DNA from: Sphingomonadales bacterium UBA6174
GTDB lineage: Bacteria; Pseudomonadota; Alphaproteobacteria; Sphingomonadales; Sphingomonadaceae
Direction: 5' to 3'
DNA length: 50,022 bases
NCBI GenBank assembly: GCA_002422945.1
Contig: DITW01000034.1
Coordinates: 1 to 50,022 of the forward strand
Shown here: positions 17,266-26,274 of the stretch, piece by piece
How the letters are laid out: each line of letters begins with the position of its first letter
Numbering within the stretch: position 1 is the stretch's first letter
The notes under the pieces: model-generated
Told to the model about the DNA's origin: nothing
The model's input: the letters and a program-made list of their open reading frames with translations, nothing else
Database searches by the model: none
Made by a program: the position numbers and the translations under genes

Positions 17266-19242
17266 GTGACTAATCAGATCATGAACCCGGAACGACATAG
17301 CGAATGGCTCCCTGCCGCAATTGCCGCAGCGAATGTGCCGACGCTTGCTTGTATTCTCGTGCAGATGACAGGGGACCAGCGCTGGATCGAGGCGCCATAT
17401 ATTCCGACCCGCACCCGGGGCTTGGAAGACAATGACGACGGCGGTTTGCCTGCCGAGGTGCAAGACGAGATCCGCACAGCCGCATTGGCGGCGCTAGGGG
17501 CGTGGTTCGATGGCAAGCCGCTGGCACTGCCGCAGCCATCGGATGAACTGCTGCTCAAGATGATGAGCGTCACCTTGGGCGAAGAAATCGCCCCTGAATA
17601 TGCGTCGATCATTCGTCATGAACTGCAATTGCCATCAGTGGCGCAGGAGGCCGAAGCTATGGGCGCGGTGGCCGCGACGCCTGCCGGGTTCAAGGCGCTG
17701 ATTATCGGTGCGGGCATTTCGGGACTATGCGCCGCGGTGCAATTTGAAGCCGCCAATATTCCCTATGTGATCGTGGAGCGTCGCGAAGCATTGGGCGGTG
17801 TTTGGTTCGACAACCGCTATCCGGGCGCGGCCTGCGATGTGCCGAGCCATCTCTATTCCTTCTCGTTCGCCCCTTATCATTGGTCGCGCTATTTCGCGGA
17901 TTGCCGTGAAATTCACCGCTATCTCGAAGATGTCGCGGATAAATTCGATATTCGTCGCCACATTCGTTTCGGCGTTGAGGTCGTTGAAGCCCGTTTCGAT
18001 GAGGCGACCGGCGGCTGGCAGGCGGATGTGCGGACCGCCGATGGACAGCATGAAACACTGCACGCGAATATCGTGATCAGCGGCGTGGGCGCGTTCAACA
18101 AGCCGCGTATTCCGGATGTGCCGGGCCTTGACCAATTCCAAGGGCCTAGCGTCCACACCGCCCGTTATCCGGATGAAGGTCTCGACCTTAAAGGGCGCAA
18201 TGTCGTGCTGGTCGGCAATGGCGCGAGCGCGATGCAAGTCGCCCCCGCGATTGCCGATGAAGTAGGGTCGTTGACTGTCGTGCAGCGCACCCCACAATGG
18301 GTGGCGCCGTTCCCGAAGTTCAAGCAGGCGATCCCCAAGCCATTGCAGCAATTGCTGGATTCGGTCCCGATGTATCGCTTGTGGTATCGTCTGCGCCTGA
18401 GCTGGGCGTTTAACGACAAGCTGTATGACGCATTGCAACAGGACCCCAATTGGGAAGGCCATGGCCAGTCGATCAATGCGATCAACGACGCCCATCGCAA
18501 GGCGCTGACCGCCTATATCAAGTCCGAACTTGGCACGGCGCAGCATCTGTTGCCGAAGGTGCTGCCGAAATATCCGCCATTCGGCAAGCGCATGCTGCTC
18601 GATAATGGCTGGTTCCGCACGCTTGCCCGTGATCATGTGCATCATGTGACGGGGGCCGTAACCGAAGTGCGTCCGCATAGCGTGGTGACGAGCGACGGCG
18701 TCGAACATCCTGCCGATGTGCTGATCTGGGCCACCGGCTTTGATGTGGTCAACCTGTTGGTGCCGATGAAGGTCAAGGGCATTGGCGGGCGCGACATTCA
18801 TGAAGATTGGGATGGCGACGATGCGCGCGCCTATCTCGGGACCGTGGTGCCGGGCTTTCCGAACCTGTTTTGCCTCTATGGCCCCAATACCCAGTTCGGC
18901 CATGGCGGCAGCCTGATTACCGTGCTGGAACGGCAGATGCATTATGTGATGTCGCTGCTCCAGCAGATGTTCGCGCACAATATCACGACTGTCGATGTGC
19001 GGCAGGACATTCATGATGCCTATAACGCCGAGGTGGATCGCATCCATTCGCACATGATCTGGACCTATCCGGGCGTGGACAATTACACCCGCAATTCCAA
19101 GGGCCGGATCGTCGTCAACAACCCGTTCCGCATCATCGATGTCTGGGGCATGACCGACGTCGCCAATCTGAACGACTATCATTGCACCGCACCGGGCGGT
19201 GCGGTGATCACGCCGCCTGCGGCCAATGATGGCGGGCATTGA
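17266..19242 (+). CDS. Baeyer-Villiger monooxygenase, HAPMO-like (type I)
   Basis: 658 residues. About 140 N-terminal residues resemble the extension of 4-hydroxyacetophenone monooxygenase; then come the FAD motif GAGISG (148-153), GGVWFDNRYPGAACDVPSH, the BVMO fingerprint region FQGPSVHTARYP (291-302) and the NADPH motif VGNGASA (316-322). The enzyme would insert oxygen next to a ketone to give an ester or lactone using NADPH and O2. The fingerprint has Tyr301 where the family normally has Trp. The start is GTG 17266, with a weak GAGATAG upstream; ATG 17281 is the alternative. It is the first gene of a long operon and overlaps the frame leading to the hydratase gene. Confidence 0.93.
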   Translation: MTNQIMNPERHSEWLPAAIAAANVPTLACILVQMTGDQRWIEAPYIPTRTRGLEDNDDGGLPAEVQDEIRTAALAALGAWFDGKPLALPQPSDELLLKMMSVTLGEEIAPEYASIIRHELQLPSVAQEAEAMGAVAATPAGFKALIIGAGISGLCAAVQFEAANIPYVIVERREALGGVWFDNRYPGAACDVPSHLYSFSFAPYHWSRYFADCREIHRYLEDVADKFDIRRHIRFGVEVVEARFDEATGGWQADVRTADGQHETLHANIVISGVGAFNKPRIPDVPGLDQFQGPSVHTARYPDEGLDLKGRNVVLVGNGASAMQVAPAIADEVGSLTVVQRTPQWVAPFPKFKQAIPKPLQQLLDSVPMYRLWYRLRLSWAFNDKLYDALQQDPNWEGHGQSINAINDAHRKALTAYIKSELGTAQHLLPKVLPKYPPFGKRMLLDNGWFRTLARDHVHHVTGAVTEVRPHSVVTSDGVEHPADVLIWATGFDVVNLLVPMKVKGIGGRDIHEDWDGDDARAYLGTVVPGFPNLFCLYGPNTQFGHGGSLITVLERQMHYVMSLLQQMFAHNITTVDVRQDIHDAYNAEVDRIHSHMIWTYPGVDNYTRNSKGRIVVNNPFRIIDVWGMTDVANLNDYHCTAPGGAVITPPAANDGGH

Positions 19243-19243
19243 T

Positions 19244-20014
19244 ATGACCGATGCGGCCCCCGTCAGGATTGAAGAGCAAGGCGCGATCCTGATCATCACG
19301 ATCAATCGTCCAAAACAGCGCAATGCCGTGAATCGCGTCGTGTCGCTGGCGATTGCTGAGGCGTTGGACACGCTCGACAATCGTGACGATTTGCGCGTCG
19401 GCATCTTGACCGGCGAGGGTGGCAGCTTTTGCTCCGGCATGGATTTGCGGGCCTTTGTCGATGGCGAGCGGCCAGAGCTTGAAGGGCGCGGTTTCGGTGG
19501 TTTGGCCGAAGCCCCGCCAAAAAAGCCTTTGATCTCGGCTGTCGAGGGCTTTGCCTTGGCGGGCGGGTGCGAATTGGCGCTTGCGTGCGACATGATCGTG
19601 GCCGCCGAGGATGCATGGTTCGGCCTGCCCGAAGTATGCCGTGGCCTTGTCGCTGGATCTGGCGGGCTATTGCGCCTGCCGAAGCGTATCCCAGCGGCGA
19701 TTGCGCTGGAATATGCGCTGACGGGTCAGCGGATGGATGCGAAGACAGCGCATGGCTGGGGGCTGGTCAACCGGCTGACCCCATCGGGCGGTGCGCTGGC
19801 AGAGGCATTAAGACTGGCGATGCAGATTACCGCGAATGCGCCGCTGGCCGTCGCTATGAGCAAGCGGATCATCAATGAATCCGTCGACTGGCCGGAAGAC
19901 GGTATTTGGGAGCGCCAGCGTCCATTGATCGAATCCGTGCTGGGTTCGCAAGACGCGCAAGAAGGCGCGCGCGCCTTTGCAGAGAAGCGGGATCCGGTCT
20001 GGCGTGGCGTTTGA
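19244..20014 (+). CDS. Enoyl-CoA hydratase/isomerase family protein
   Basis: About 256 residues, crotonase fold. The oxyanion-hole segment SFCSGMDLRAF is followed by GGCELALACD with Glu110 and GLPEVCRG with Glu130; both glutamates needed for water addition are present, so true hydratase activity is plausible. It would hydrate a trans-2-enoyl-CoA produced by the acyl-CoA dehydrogenase encoded two genes downstream. The start ATG 19244 sits one base after the BVMO stop; an earlier in-frame ATG at 19226 would overlap the BVMO gene by 17 bp and is possible. The operon order (hydratase, hydroxyacyl-CoA dehydrogenase, acyl-CoA dehydrogenase, ligase) makes a complete beta-oxidation set apart from the thiolase further down. 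Confidence 0.92.
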   Translation: MTDAAPVRIEEQGAILIITINRPKQRNAVNRVVSLAIAEALDTLDNRDDLRVGILTGEGGSFCSGMDLRAFVDGERPELEGRGFGGLAEAPPKKPLISAVEGFALAGGCELALACDMIVAAEDAWFGLPEVCRGLVAGSGGLLRLPKRIPAAIALEYALTGQRMDAKTAHGWGLVNRLTPSGGALAEALRLAMQITANAPLAVAMSKRIINESVDWPEDGIWERQRPLIESVLGSQDAQEGARAFAEKRDPVWRGV

Positions 20015-20048
20015 GCGCCCCGCCGATAAGAGTTTCAGGAGTGTGGAA

Positions 20049-20894
20049 ATGACGCAGAATGTGGCAGTATTGGGTGGCGGGACGATGGGGGTAGGCATTG
20101 CCTATGTCGCCGCACAGGCGGAGGCTGGCGTCTTTGTCGTCGAACCCGATGATGCCAAAGTCGATACGATGATGCAGACGATCAACGGCGCGGTGGCCTC
20201 TGCCATGCAGCGTGGCAAGATGGATGCTGCGCGCGCTGAGGCGCTTGTCGCCCGAATTGCGCGGGTGGCGTCGATCGAGGAATTGCCAAAGGGTCTCGAT
20301 CTGATCGTGGAATCGGTGCCTGAACGTTTGGAACTGAAGCTGGACGTTCTGGCGCGCGCCGCCGCACGTGCGCCCAAGCTGATCGCGAGCAACACCAGTG
20401 CCTTGTCGATTGATCGGTTGGCGCAGGCCGTGCCCGATCCGGCCATGTTTCTCGGGATGCATTTCTTCAATCCCGTCTGGTCGATCAAATTAGTCGAACT
20501 AGTGCGCGGCGAACAGACGTCCGAGGCGGCACTCATGCAGGCGCGGGCCTTCGTCGCCTCGCTTGGCAAGGAATCGCTGACGGTTCGGGATGTGCCGGGT
20601 TTTGCGACCAGTCGGTTGGACCTTATCGCGTCGCTTGAAGCGATGCGGATGCTGGAAAGCGGGGTGGCGAGCGCGGAAGACATCGACCGCGCGGCGGTGC
20701 TCGCCTATCGTCACCCGGTCGGCCCGTTGCGTCTCAGCGATATTGTTGGGCTGGATGTCCGGCTTGACATCGCGCGGACACTGCAAGCGGCGCATGGCGA
20801 ACGTTTTGCTCCCCCCCAAATCCTTATCGACATGGTCGGCGAAGGCAAGCTCGGCGCGAAATCGGGCCAAGGCTTTTTCAACTGGTCTGAATGA
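20049..20894 (+). CDS. 3-hydroxyacyl-CoA dehydrogenase (single-function, HBDH-type)
   Basis: 281 residues, the normal length of the 3-hydroxybutyryl-CoA dehydrogenase type without a hydratase domain. The NAD motif GGGTMG is at the N-terminus. SNTSALSIDRLAQ and GMHFFNPVWSIKLVELVRG (containing the catalytic His) are conserved, and the C-terminal domain carries AYRHPVGPLRLSDIVGLDV. It oxidises L-3-hydroxyacyl-CoA to 3-ketoacyl-CoA with NAD+. ATG 20049 is preceded by AGGAG eight bases upstream; a longer frame from 19977 overlaps the hydratase gene and lacks signals. It acts directly after the hydratase encoded upstream. Confidence 0.94.
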   Translation: MTQNVAVLGGGTMGVGIAYVAAQAEAGVFVVEPDDAKVDTMMQTINGAVASAMQRGKMDAARAEALVARIARVASIEELPKGLDLIVESVPERLELKLDVLARAAARAPKLIASNTSALSIDRLAQAVPDPAMFLGMHFFNPVWSIKLVELVRGEQTSEAALMQARAFVASLGKESLTVRDVPGFATSRLDLIASLEAMRMLESGVASAEDIDRAAVLAYRHPVGPLRLSDIVGLDVRLDIARTLQAAHGERFAPPQILIDMVGEGKLGAKSGQGFFNWSE

Positions 20895-20921
20895 ATTTAA
20901 TTTTGAAAAGGGAATACTGAA

Positions 20922-22103
20922 ATGTCAGCTGAACCGATGTTCTTTTCACCCTTGGTGGATACCGCAGATCATCATCGCGATTTGCGTGAAAGCGTGGCGA
21001 AACTTGTCAGCAAATTTGGCCGCAGCTATTTTCAGGCGCATGTCGCCAATGGCACGCAGCCGGTCGAATTGTGGAAGGAACTGGGCGAAGCCGGTTTCCT
21101 CGGCGTGCATATCCCGGAAGAATTTGGTGGCAGCGGCGGCGGTCTGGCTGAACTCAATATCGTGATCGAGGAATGCGCTGCGCATGGCTGCCCGATGCTG
21201 TCGCTCGTGATTGCGTCGATCTGCGCACCGATCATCGCCGGTTTCGGTTCGGATGAGTTGAAGAACAAATGGCTGCCCGGCCTTGCCAATGGCAGCCGTA
21301 AAATGGCGTTCGCTATTACCGAACCGGATGCCGGTTCGAACACCCATAAGGTCACGACCACGGCCCGCAAGACGGCGAACGGCTGGGTCCTGAACGGGGC
21401 CAAATATTGGACGTCGGGCATCGACGAGTCCGAGGCGGTGATGGTTGTCGCCCGTGATGGCGATATCGTGGTGGAAGAGGGGCGTTCTGCCCTTTCGCTG
21501 TTCGTGGTGCCGACCGACACGCCGGGGATCACGCTCCAGCAGATCGATGCTGCCGTGCGGACGACCGAGCGTCAGTTCTTCGTGTTCTTCGACAATGTCG
21601 AATTGGCCGACGATGCGCTGGTCGGCGAACGCGGCGCGGGGCTGCGTCAGGTCTTTGTCGGCCTCAATCCCGAACGGGTTGCGGCGGCAGCCATCAACAA
21701 CGGCATTTCGCGTTTTGCCCTTTCCAAGGCTGCGCAATATGCACGCGACCGTAGCGTGTGGAAAAGCCCGATTGGCGCGCATCAGGGCGTCGCCCATCCA
21801 TTGGCCGAGGCCTATATCGGCGTGCAGGCCGCCCGCCTGCTCGCTGCGCGCGCCGCCGATCTTTACGATCGTGGCGAAGATGCCGCCGAGGCCGCGAACA
21901 TGGCCAAATTCACGGCGGCGGATTCCTCGCTGAAGGCACTGGATCAGGCGATCCAGACCCATGGCGGCAATGGTCTGTCGTTTGAATATGGCTTGGCAGA
22001 TTTGTGGTTTGTGGCACGATTGCACAAGACCGCGCCGGTTAGCCGCGAGATGATTCTCAACTATGTGGCGCAGCACAGCCTCGGTCTGCCCAAAAGCTAT
22101 TGA
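20922..22103 (+). CDS. Acyl-CoA dehydrogenase
   Basis: 393 residues, FAD enzyme introducing the 2,3-double bond of an acyl-CoA and passing electrons to electron-transfer flavoprotein. Family marks are GFLGVHIPEEFGGSGG, AFAITEPDAGSNTHK (FAD/substrate contacts), WVLNGAKYWTSG and the C-terminal IQTHGGNGLSFEY. The catalytic base could not be assigned with certainty by eye. It is part of the BVMO operon, 27 bp after the hydroxyacyl-CoA dehydrogenase gene and adjoining the ligase gene. The usual full length argues for a functional enzyme; chain or ring preference is not evident. Confidence 0.94.
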   Translation: MSAEPMFFSPLVDTADHHRDLRESVAKLVSKFGRSYFQAHVANGTQPVELWKELGEAGFLGVHIPEEFGGSGGGLAELNIVIEECAAHGCPMLSLVIASICAPIIAGFGSDELKNKWLPGLANGSRKMAFAITEPDAGSNTHKVTTTARKTANGWVLNGAKYWTSGIDESEAVMVVARDGDIVVEEGRSALSLFVVPTDTPGITLQQIDAAVRTTERQFFVFFDNVELADDALVGERGAGLRQVFVGLNPERVAAAAINNGISRFALSKAAQYARDRSVWKSPIGAHQGVAHPLAEAYIGVQAARLLAARAADLYDRGEDAAEAANMAKFTAADSSLKALDQAIQTHGGNGLSFEYGLADLWFVARLHKTAPVSREMILNYVAQHSLGLPKSY

Positions 22104-22108
22104 GGGTT

Positions 22109-23683
22109 ATGATGGCTAACGCGATCGTGCCGCCACTGATGCAGGGTTCGGAGGATGAAATGGGGCCTAGCCTTGTTGATCTCCTCCGGCGTCATGCGGC
22201 GCGTTCGCCTGAGGCCATTTGCCTTGCCTATGAAGATGAGGCGATCAGCTTTCAGGCATTGGACGAGCGAAGCAACAAGGTCGCCAACGCCCTGATCGCA
22301 CAGGGCGTGAAGCCCGGAGATCGCGTGGCCTTGCTCGATCTCAGCTCGCCGGTTTCCTATGAACTGAGCTATGGTTGCGCCAAGGCGGGTGCGATCATGA
22401 TGCCATTGAACTGGCGGTTATCGGCGCGGGAAGTCGCGGCTATTGTCGCGAATGGCAGGCCGCGCGTGCTGTTATACGCCACCTCGATGGCATCGTTGCT
22501 GGATGAAGTGACGACGCCGCTGGCGCGGATCAATATCGATCAGGACTATGCGGCATGGCGGGATGTGGCGTCCGCTATTGACCCGAGCCTAGCCTATGCC
22601 CCGGACGATGCGGTGTTGCTGCTGTATACGTCCGGGACGACAGGCCAGCCCAAGGGCGTGATGATCAGCCACCGCAACCTGTCTTTTGTCGGGCGCACGG
22701 CCTCTGAGGCATGGGGATTTACGACGGCGAGCGTCAACCTTGTGGCGATGCCGCTCTTTCATATCGGCGGGATTGGCTATGGGATGATGGCGCTTAGCCA
22801 AGGTGGCAAAACGGTCCTCGTTCGTCAGGCGGATGCGAAAACCGTGATGGATGCCATGCATCGCCATCATGTCACCCACGGTTTTTTCGTGCCGACCGTG
22901 ATCCAGCAACTCGTCGATCGCGCTGAAGAATGCGGTGATGTGCCAAATAGCATGGAGCGCATGATCTATGGCGGCGCGGCGATGAGCCCGACGTTGCTCG
23001 CCCGTGCGCTGGCGGCATTCGGCTGCGGCTTTTCCCATGCCTATGGCATGACTGAAACATCCGGCACGGTGATTTCCCTGCCGCCCGAAGATCATGCGAC
23101 GGATGGTCCCCATGCCGAACGCCTGCGGTCATGCGGTCGGGCCTTTCCCTGGGTGGAACTGGCGATCATGGACCCGGCGCAGGGCCAGCCGGTCGCATCC
23201 GGCGAGGTGGGGGAGATCTGGGTGCGGTCGGGGATGAATATGCGCGGCTATTGGGAAAACCCACAGGCCACGGCGGCCACGATCACGCCAGACGGCTGGC
23301 TGCGCACCGGCGATGCCGCCTGTCAGGATGCGGATGGATATGTGTATATCCGTGATCGCTACAAGGATATGATAGTCTCTGGTGGCGAAAATATCTATCC
23401 GACGGAAATCGAGAATGTCCTGCACACCCATCAGGCGGTCAAGGAGGTTGCGGTTGTCGGAGTCCCGCATCCGCGCTGGGGTGAAACGCCACGTGCCTAT
23501 GTGGTCTTGAAGCCCGGCGAGACGGTGACGGAAGCGGCATTGCTGGAATACACGCGGGCGCGGCTCGCCCGTTACAAATGCCCGACATCGTTCGTGTTGC
23601 TGGCGGCATTGCCGCGCAACGCCTCGGGCAAGGTGCTCAAGCATGAATTACGCGCCTTACATGTGGAGGAACAACATGGTTGA
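22109..23683 (+). CDS. AMP-forming acyl-CoA synthetase/ligase
   Basis: About 524 residues of the ANL superfamily. The P-loop-like LLLYTSGTTGQPKGVM, adenylate motif YGMTETSG, GWLRTGDAACQDADG and hinge motif KDMIVSGGENIYPTEIE are all present, and the catalytic lysine is in NASGKVLKHELR at the C-terminus. It activates a carboxylic acid with ATP and CoA to acyl-CoA, which would feed the beta-oxidation enzymes encoded upstream. The start is either ATG 22109 or ATG 22112, following TGAGGG; there is little spacing after the acyl-CoA dehydrogenase gene. It overlaps the next gene by 8 bp, indicating coupled translation. The natural substrate is probably the acid released after ring or ester cleavage. 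Confidence 0.94.
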   Translation: MMANAIVPPLMQGSEDEMGPSLVDLLRRHAARSPEAICLAYEDEAISFQALDERSNKVANALIAQGVKPGDRVALLDLSSPVSYELSYGCAKAGAIMMPLNWRLSAREVAAIVANGRPRVLLYATSMASLLDEVTTPLARINIDQDYAAWRDVASAIDPSLAYAPDDAVLLLYTSGTTGQPKGVMISHRNLSFVGRTASEAWGFTTASVNLVAMPLFHIGGIGYGMMALSQGGKTVLVRQADAKTVMDAMHRHHVTHGFFVPTVIQQLVDRAEECGDVPNSMERMIYGGAAMSPTLLARALAAFGCGFSHAYGMTETSGTVISLPPEDHATDGPHAERLRSCGRAFPWVELAIMDPAQGQPVASGEVGEIWVRSGMNMRGYWENPQATAATITPDGWLRTGDAACQDADGYVYIRDRYKDMIVSGGENIYPTEIENVLHTHQAVKEVAVVGVPHPRWGETPRAYVVLKPGETVTEAALLEYTRARLARYKCPTSFVLLAALPRNASGKVLKHELRALHVEEQHG

Positions 23684-24524
23684 CGCGCATCCTGCCTTCA
23701 TCCCCGGCATCAGCGCATCGGCACGATTGCTGCGGGGATTTGCGGTCGATTTTCTGACTGCGCATAATCCGGCGGCCACGCAATGGGTGATGGACCCAGC
23801 CTATTGCCTGTCGATCAGCGGCGTTGTGCTCGATGGGCGCGACAATGTCTATCTCCCGGCGACAGTCGCGCAATTGGAGCAGTTTCCCGGCCTGTGCGTG
23901 ACCGTGCATGATGTGATCATCGGCCCGGACGCGGTGGCGATGTGCTTTACCGAACATGGCGTCACGATCCGCCAGCCGGGTTGCGCGGCGGCATGGGGCG
24001 GCATCACCCTGTTCCAGATTGAAAACGGGCGGTTGCGCCGAGGCTGGGCAGAAGAGGATTATTTTGCACGCAAGCGGCAGCTTAAAACCGGCATTTGCGA
24101 CAATATTCTTGCGCCGCATCAGGCCCCTTGGGATGTGGCGGATGCCTTGCCGCAGCCTGCCACCGAAGCCATTACGCGGGCATGGCTCAATGTGCCGGGC
24201 GCGATTGTCGATCCGGCGCAGATCGATGCGATCTGCATGGAAGGTCCAAGTTTTTCGGCGCTGATCGCGCCGGATGAATTGCGGATCAATCAATTGTTCA
24301 GCGCGGGCAATCGGGTGGCGTTTCATGCCGATGGTCATGGCCGTTATATGGGTGGTTTCGACGATATCGATCCTCGCCTTATCGGCCAGAAGGTCGTGCT
24401 GCCTTTCGCCGGGATGATGACGGTGCAGGATGGCCTTGTGACGCATGTGCAGATTTCAGCGGATCGCCTTGGCCTCTATCGCCATCTCCTTGGCCTGAAC
24501 GCGGCGGAATTGGAAATATCATGA
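23676..24524 (+). CDS. Tandem SnoaL/NTF2-like domain protein
   Basis: About 282 residues with two cone-like alpha+beta halves, roughly 1-135 and 150-282. Each has a helical ARLLRGFAVDFL or ATEAITRAWLN start and a C-terminal strand block (GGITLFQIENGRLRRGWAEEDYF; GGFDDIDPRLI followed by MMTVQDGLVTHVQISAD). This is the pattern of a SnoaL-like polyketide-cyclase/ester-cyclase duplication. SnoaL-like enzymes act as cyclases, isomerases or hydrolases, so a role in ring rearrangement is possible but not shown. ATG 23676 follows GGAGG; the gene overlaps the ligase gene by 8 bp and the next gene by ATGA. Confidence 0.7.
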   Translation: MVDAHPAFIPGISASARLLRGFAVDFLTAHNPAATQWVMDPAYCLSISGVVLDGRDNVYLPATVAQLEQFPGLCVTVHDVIIGPDAVAMCFTEHGVTIRQPGCAAAWGGITLFQIENGRLRRGWAEEDYFARKRQLKTGICDNILAPHQAPWDVADALPQPATEAITRAWLNVPGAIVDPAQIDAICMEGPSFSALIAPDELRINQLFSAGNRVAFHADGHGRYMGGFDDIDPRLIGQKVVLPFAGMMTVQDGLVTHVQISADRLGLYRHLLGLNAAELEIS

Positions 24525-25447
24525 GCAAGATCATCATCACCTGCGCCGTGACGGGGGGCGCGCACACCCCGACGATGTCCGATGCATTGCCGATCACGCC
24601 GCAAGAAATCGCGGATCAGGGCATTGCGGCGGCAGAGGCGGGGGCCGCGATTCTCCATCTTCATGCCCGCGATCCCGATACGGGTGCACCCACCGGGAAC
24701 CCGGACGTATATGCGCAATTCCTGCAAGTGATCCGCCAGCGCACCGATGCCGTGGTCAATATCACCACTGGTGGTTCGGCGACGATGGCCGTGCAGGACC
24801 GGCTGGCCGCGGCCACAAGGTTCAAGCCGGAAATGTGCTCGCTCAACATGGGGAGCATGAACTTCTCCTTCTTCCCCGCCGCCAAGCGGATATCGCAATG
24901 GAAACATGGCTGGGAGAAGGATTATGTCGAGAATTCGGACGATTATATCTTCCGCAACACTTTTCGTGACATTGCCTATATCATCGAGACATTGGGCGAG
25001 GCCGGCACCCGGTTCGAGCATGAATGCTATGATGTCAGCCATCTCTACAATCTGGCGCATTTCGTCGACCGCGGCGTCATTAAGTCGCCCTTTTTCATCC
25101 AGATGATTTTCGGCATTTTGGGCGGAATCGGGCCGGACCTCGAAAATCTGATGTTCATGAAGGCGACGGCGGACCGCTTGTTCGGCAAGGAAAATTTCCA
25201 ATGGTCGGTGCTGGCCGCCGGGCGTCACCAGATGCCGTTCCTGACGCAGGCGGCGTTGATGGGCGGTCATGTCCGCGTCGGGCTGGAAGACAGCCTGTTC
25301 ATCGAACGCGGCGTGCTCGCGACATCCAATGCCCAGCAGGTCGAAAAGATTGTCCGCATCATCCGGGAAATGGGTCACGAACCCGCGACGCCCGCCGAGG
25401 CGCGGGCGATGCTGGGCCTTAAGGGCGGCGATAGGGTGGAGTTCTAG
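24521..25447 (+). CDS. Beta-keto acid cleavage enzyme (BKACE, formerly DUF849)
   Basis: 308 residues, close to the BKACE norm. N-terminal IIITCAVTGGAHTPTMS, the zinc-binding ILHLHARDPDTGAPT and LNMGSMNFSFFPAAKR are family signatures, with a C-terminal HVRVGLEDSLFIERG. BKACE enzymes are zinc-dependent and condense a beta-keto acid with acetyl-CoA, giving acetoacetate plus a shortened CoA ester. A beta-keto acid intermediate is therefore expected in this pathway. The start overlaps the stop of the SnoaL-like gene (ATGA). Its specific substrate cannot be deduced; the family has several specificity groups defined by pocket residues that I cannot place by eye. Confidence 0.9.
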   Translation: MSKIIITCAVTGGAHTPTMSDALPITPQEIADQGIAAAEAGAAILHLHARDPDTGAPTGNPDVYAQFLQVIRQRTDAVVNITTGGSATMAVQDRLAAATRFKPEMCSLNMGSMNFSFFPAAKRISQWKHGWEKDYVENSDDYIFRNTFRDIAYIIETLGEAGTRFEHECYDVSHLYNLAHFVDRGVIKSPFFIQMIFGILGGIGPDLENLMFMKATADRLFGKENFQWSVLAAGRHQMPFLTQAALMGGHVRVGLEDSLFIERGVLATSNAQQVEKIVRIIREMGHEPATPAEARAMLGLKGGDRVEF

Positions 25448-25450
25448 ATC

Positions 25451-26227
25451 ATGGCGCGCAACATCGTCGACATCTCGGTTTATCTGGAAAATGACGTGGT
25501 TTCCGATCCGCCGATCTATCGGCCCAAGATCGAATATATCGATCACCGGACATCGGTGCCCGAATTGCTCAGCTTCTTTCCCGGTCTGGAACAAAAGGAC
25601 CTGCCGGACGAAGAGGCATGGGCGATCGAGAAGATCGAGCTGATCACCCATAATGGCACGCATCTGGATGCGCCCTATCATTTCGCCTCGACGATGAATG
25701 GCGGCGAACGGGCGATGACGATTGACGAGGTGCCGCTCGATTGGTGCTTTCAACCGGGAGTAAAGCTCGATTTCCGGCATTTCGACGATGGCTATGTCGT
25801 CACTGCCGATGATGTCGCCGCCGAGCTTGATCGTATCGGCCATGTCTTGTCGCCGCTTGAAATCGTCGTCGTCAACACGGCGGCGGGCAAGCGTTATGGT
25901 CGCGACGATTATGTCACCGCGGGCTGTGGCATGGGCTATGATGCGACGATGTACCTGCTCGAACGCGGCGTGCGTTTGACCGGCACCGATGGCTGGAGCT
26001 GGGATGCCCCGTTCATCCACACTCGTGAGCGTTATGAAGAAACCGGCAATGCGGGTCTGATCTGGGAAGGGCATAAGGCCGGGCGCGATATCGGCTATTG
26101 CCATCTTGAAAAGCTGCACAATCTGGAAGCCTTGCCCTCAACCGGGTTCATGATTTCCTGTTTCCCCGTGAAGATCCGGGGCGCTTCGGCGGGTTGGACA
26201 CGGGCCGTCGCTATTTTTGAAAACTGA
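25451..26227 (+). CDS. Cyclase family protein (kynurenine-formamidase-like metal hydrolase)
   Basis: 258 residues with the hallmark HNGTHLDAPYHF (H-x-G-T-H-x-D-A-P-x-H-F), the metal-binding motif of the cyclase/KynB family, plus TGCGM-like TAGCGMGYDATMYLLERGV and GTDGWSWDAP. Members hydrolyse amides, esters or strained ring carbonyls with Zn2+ or Mn2+; alicyclic ring-opening hydrolases are included. The gene starts 4 bp after the BKACE stop. Together with BKACE this suggests opening of a cyclic ketone or lactone, as inference. An isatin-hydrolase-like or formamidase-like activity remains possible. Confidence 0.88.
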   Translation: MARNIVDISVYLENDVVSDPPIYRPKIEYIDHRTSVPELLSFFPGLEQKDLPDEEAWAIEKIELITHNGTHLDAPYHFASTMNGGERAMTIDEVPLDWCFQPGVKLDFRHFDDGYVVTADDVAAELDRIGHVLSPLEIVVVNTAAGKRYGRDDYVTAGCGMGYDATMYLLERGVRLTGTDGWSWDAPFIHTRERYEETGNAGLIWEGHKAGRDIGYCHLEKLHNLEALPSTGFMISCFPVKIRGASAGWTRAVAIFEN

Positions 26228-26274
26228 TTGAACATCAAGGCAGGCGAGGCCTGTCGCAACAAGAGGAATTTCCC

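Noticed and set aside
17725..19593. Long minus-strand open frame (over 600 codons) opposite the BVMO and hydratase genes
   Set aside because: The translation lacks any domain pattern, and the plus strand has two clear enzyme genes. High G+C at third codon positions produces long antisense frames throughout the window.
24476..26119. 547-codon minus-strand open frame opposite BKACE and the cyclase-family gene
   Set aside because: Its composition is that of a reverse-strand shadow (His-, Arg- and Asp-rich), without a ribosome-binding site, opposite two strongly recognisable genes.
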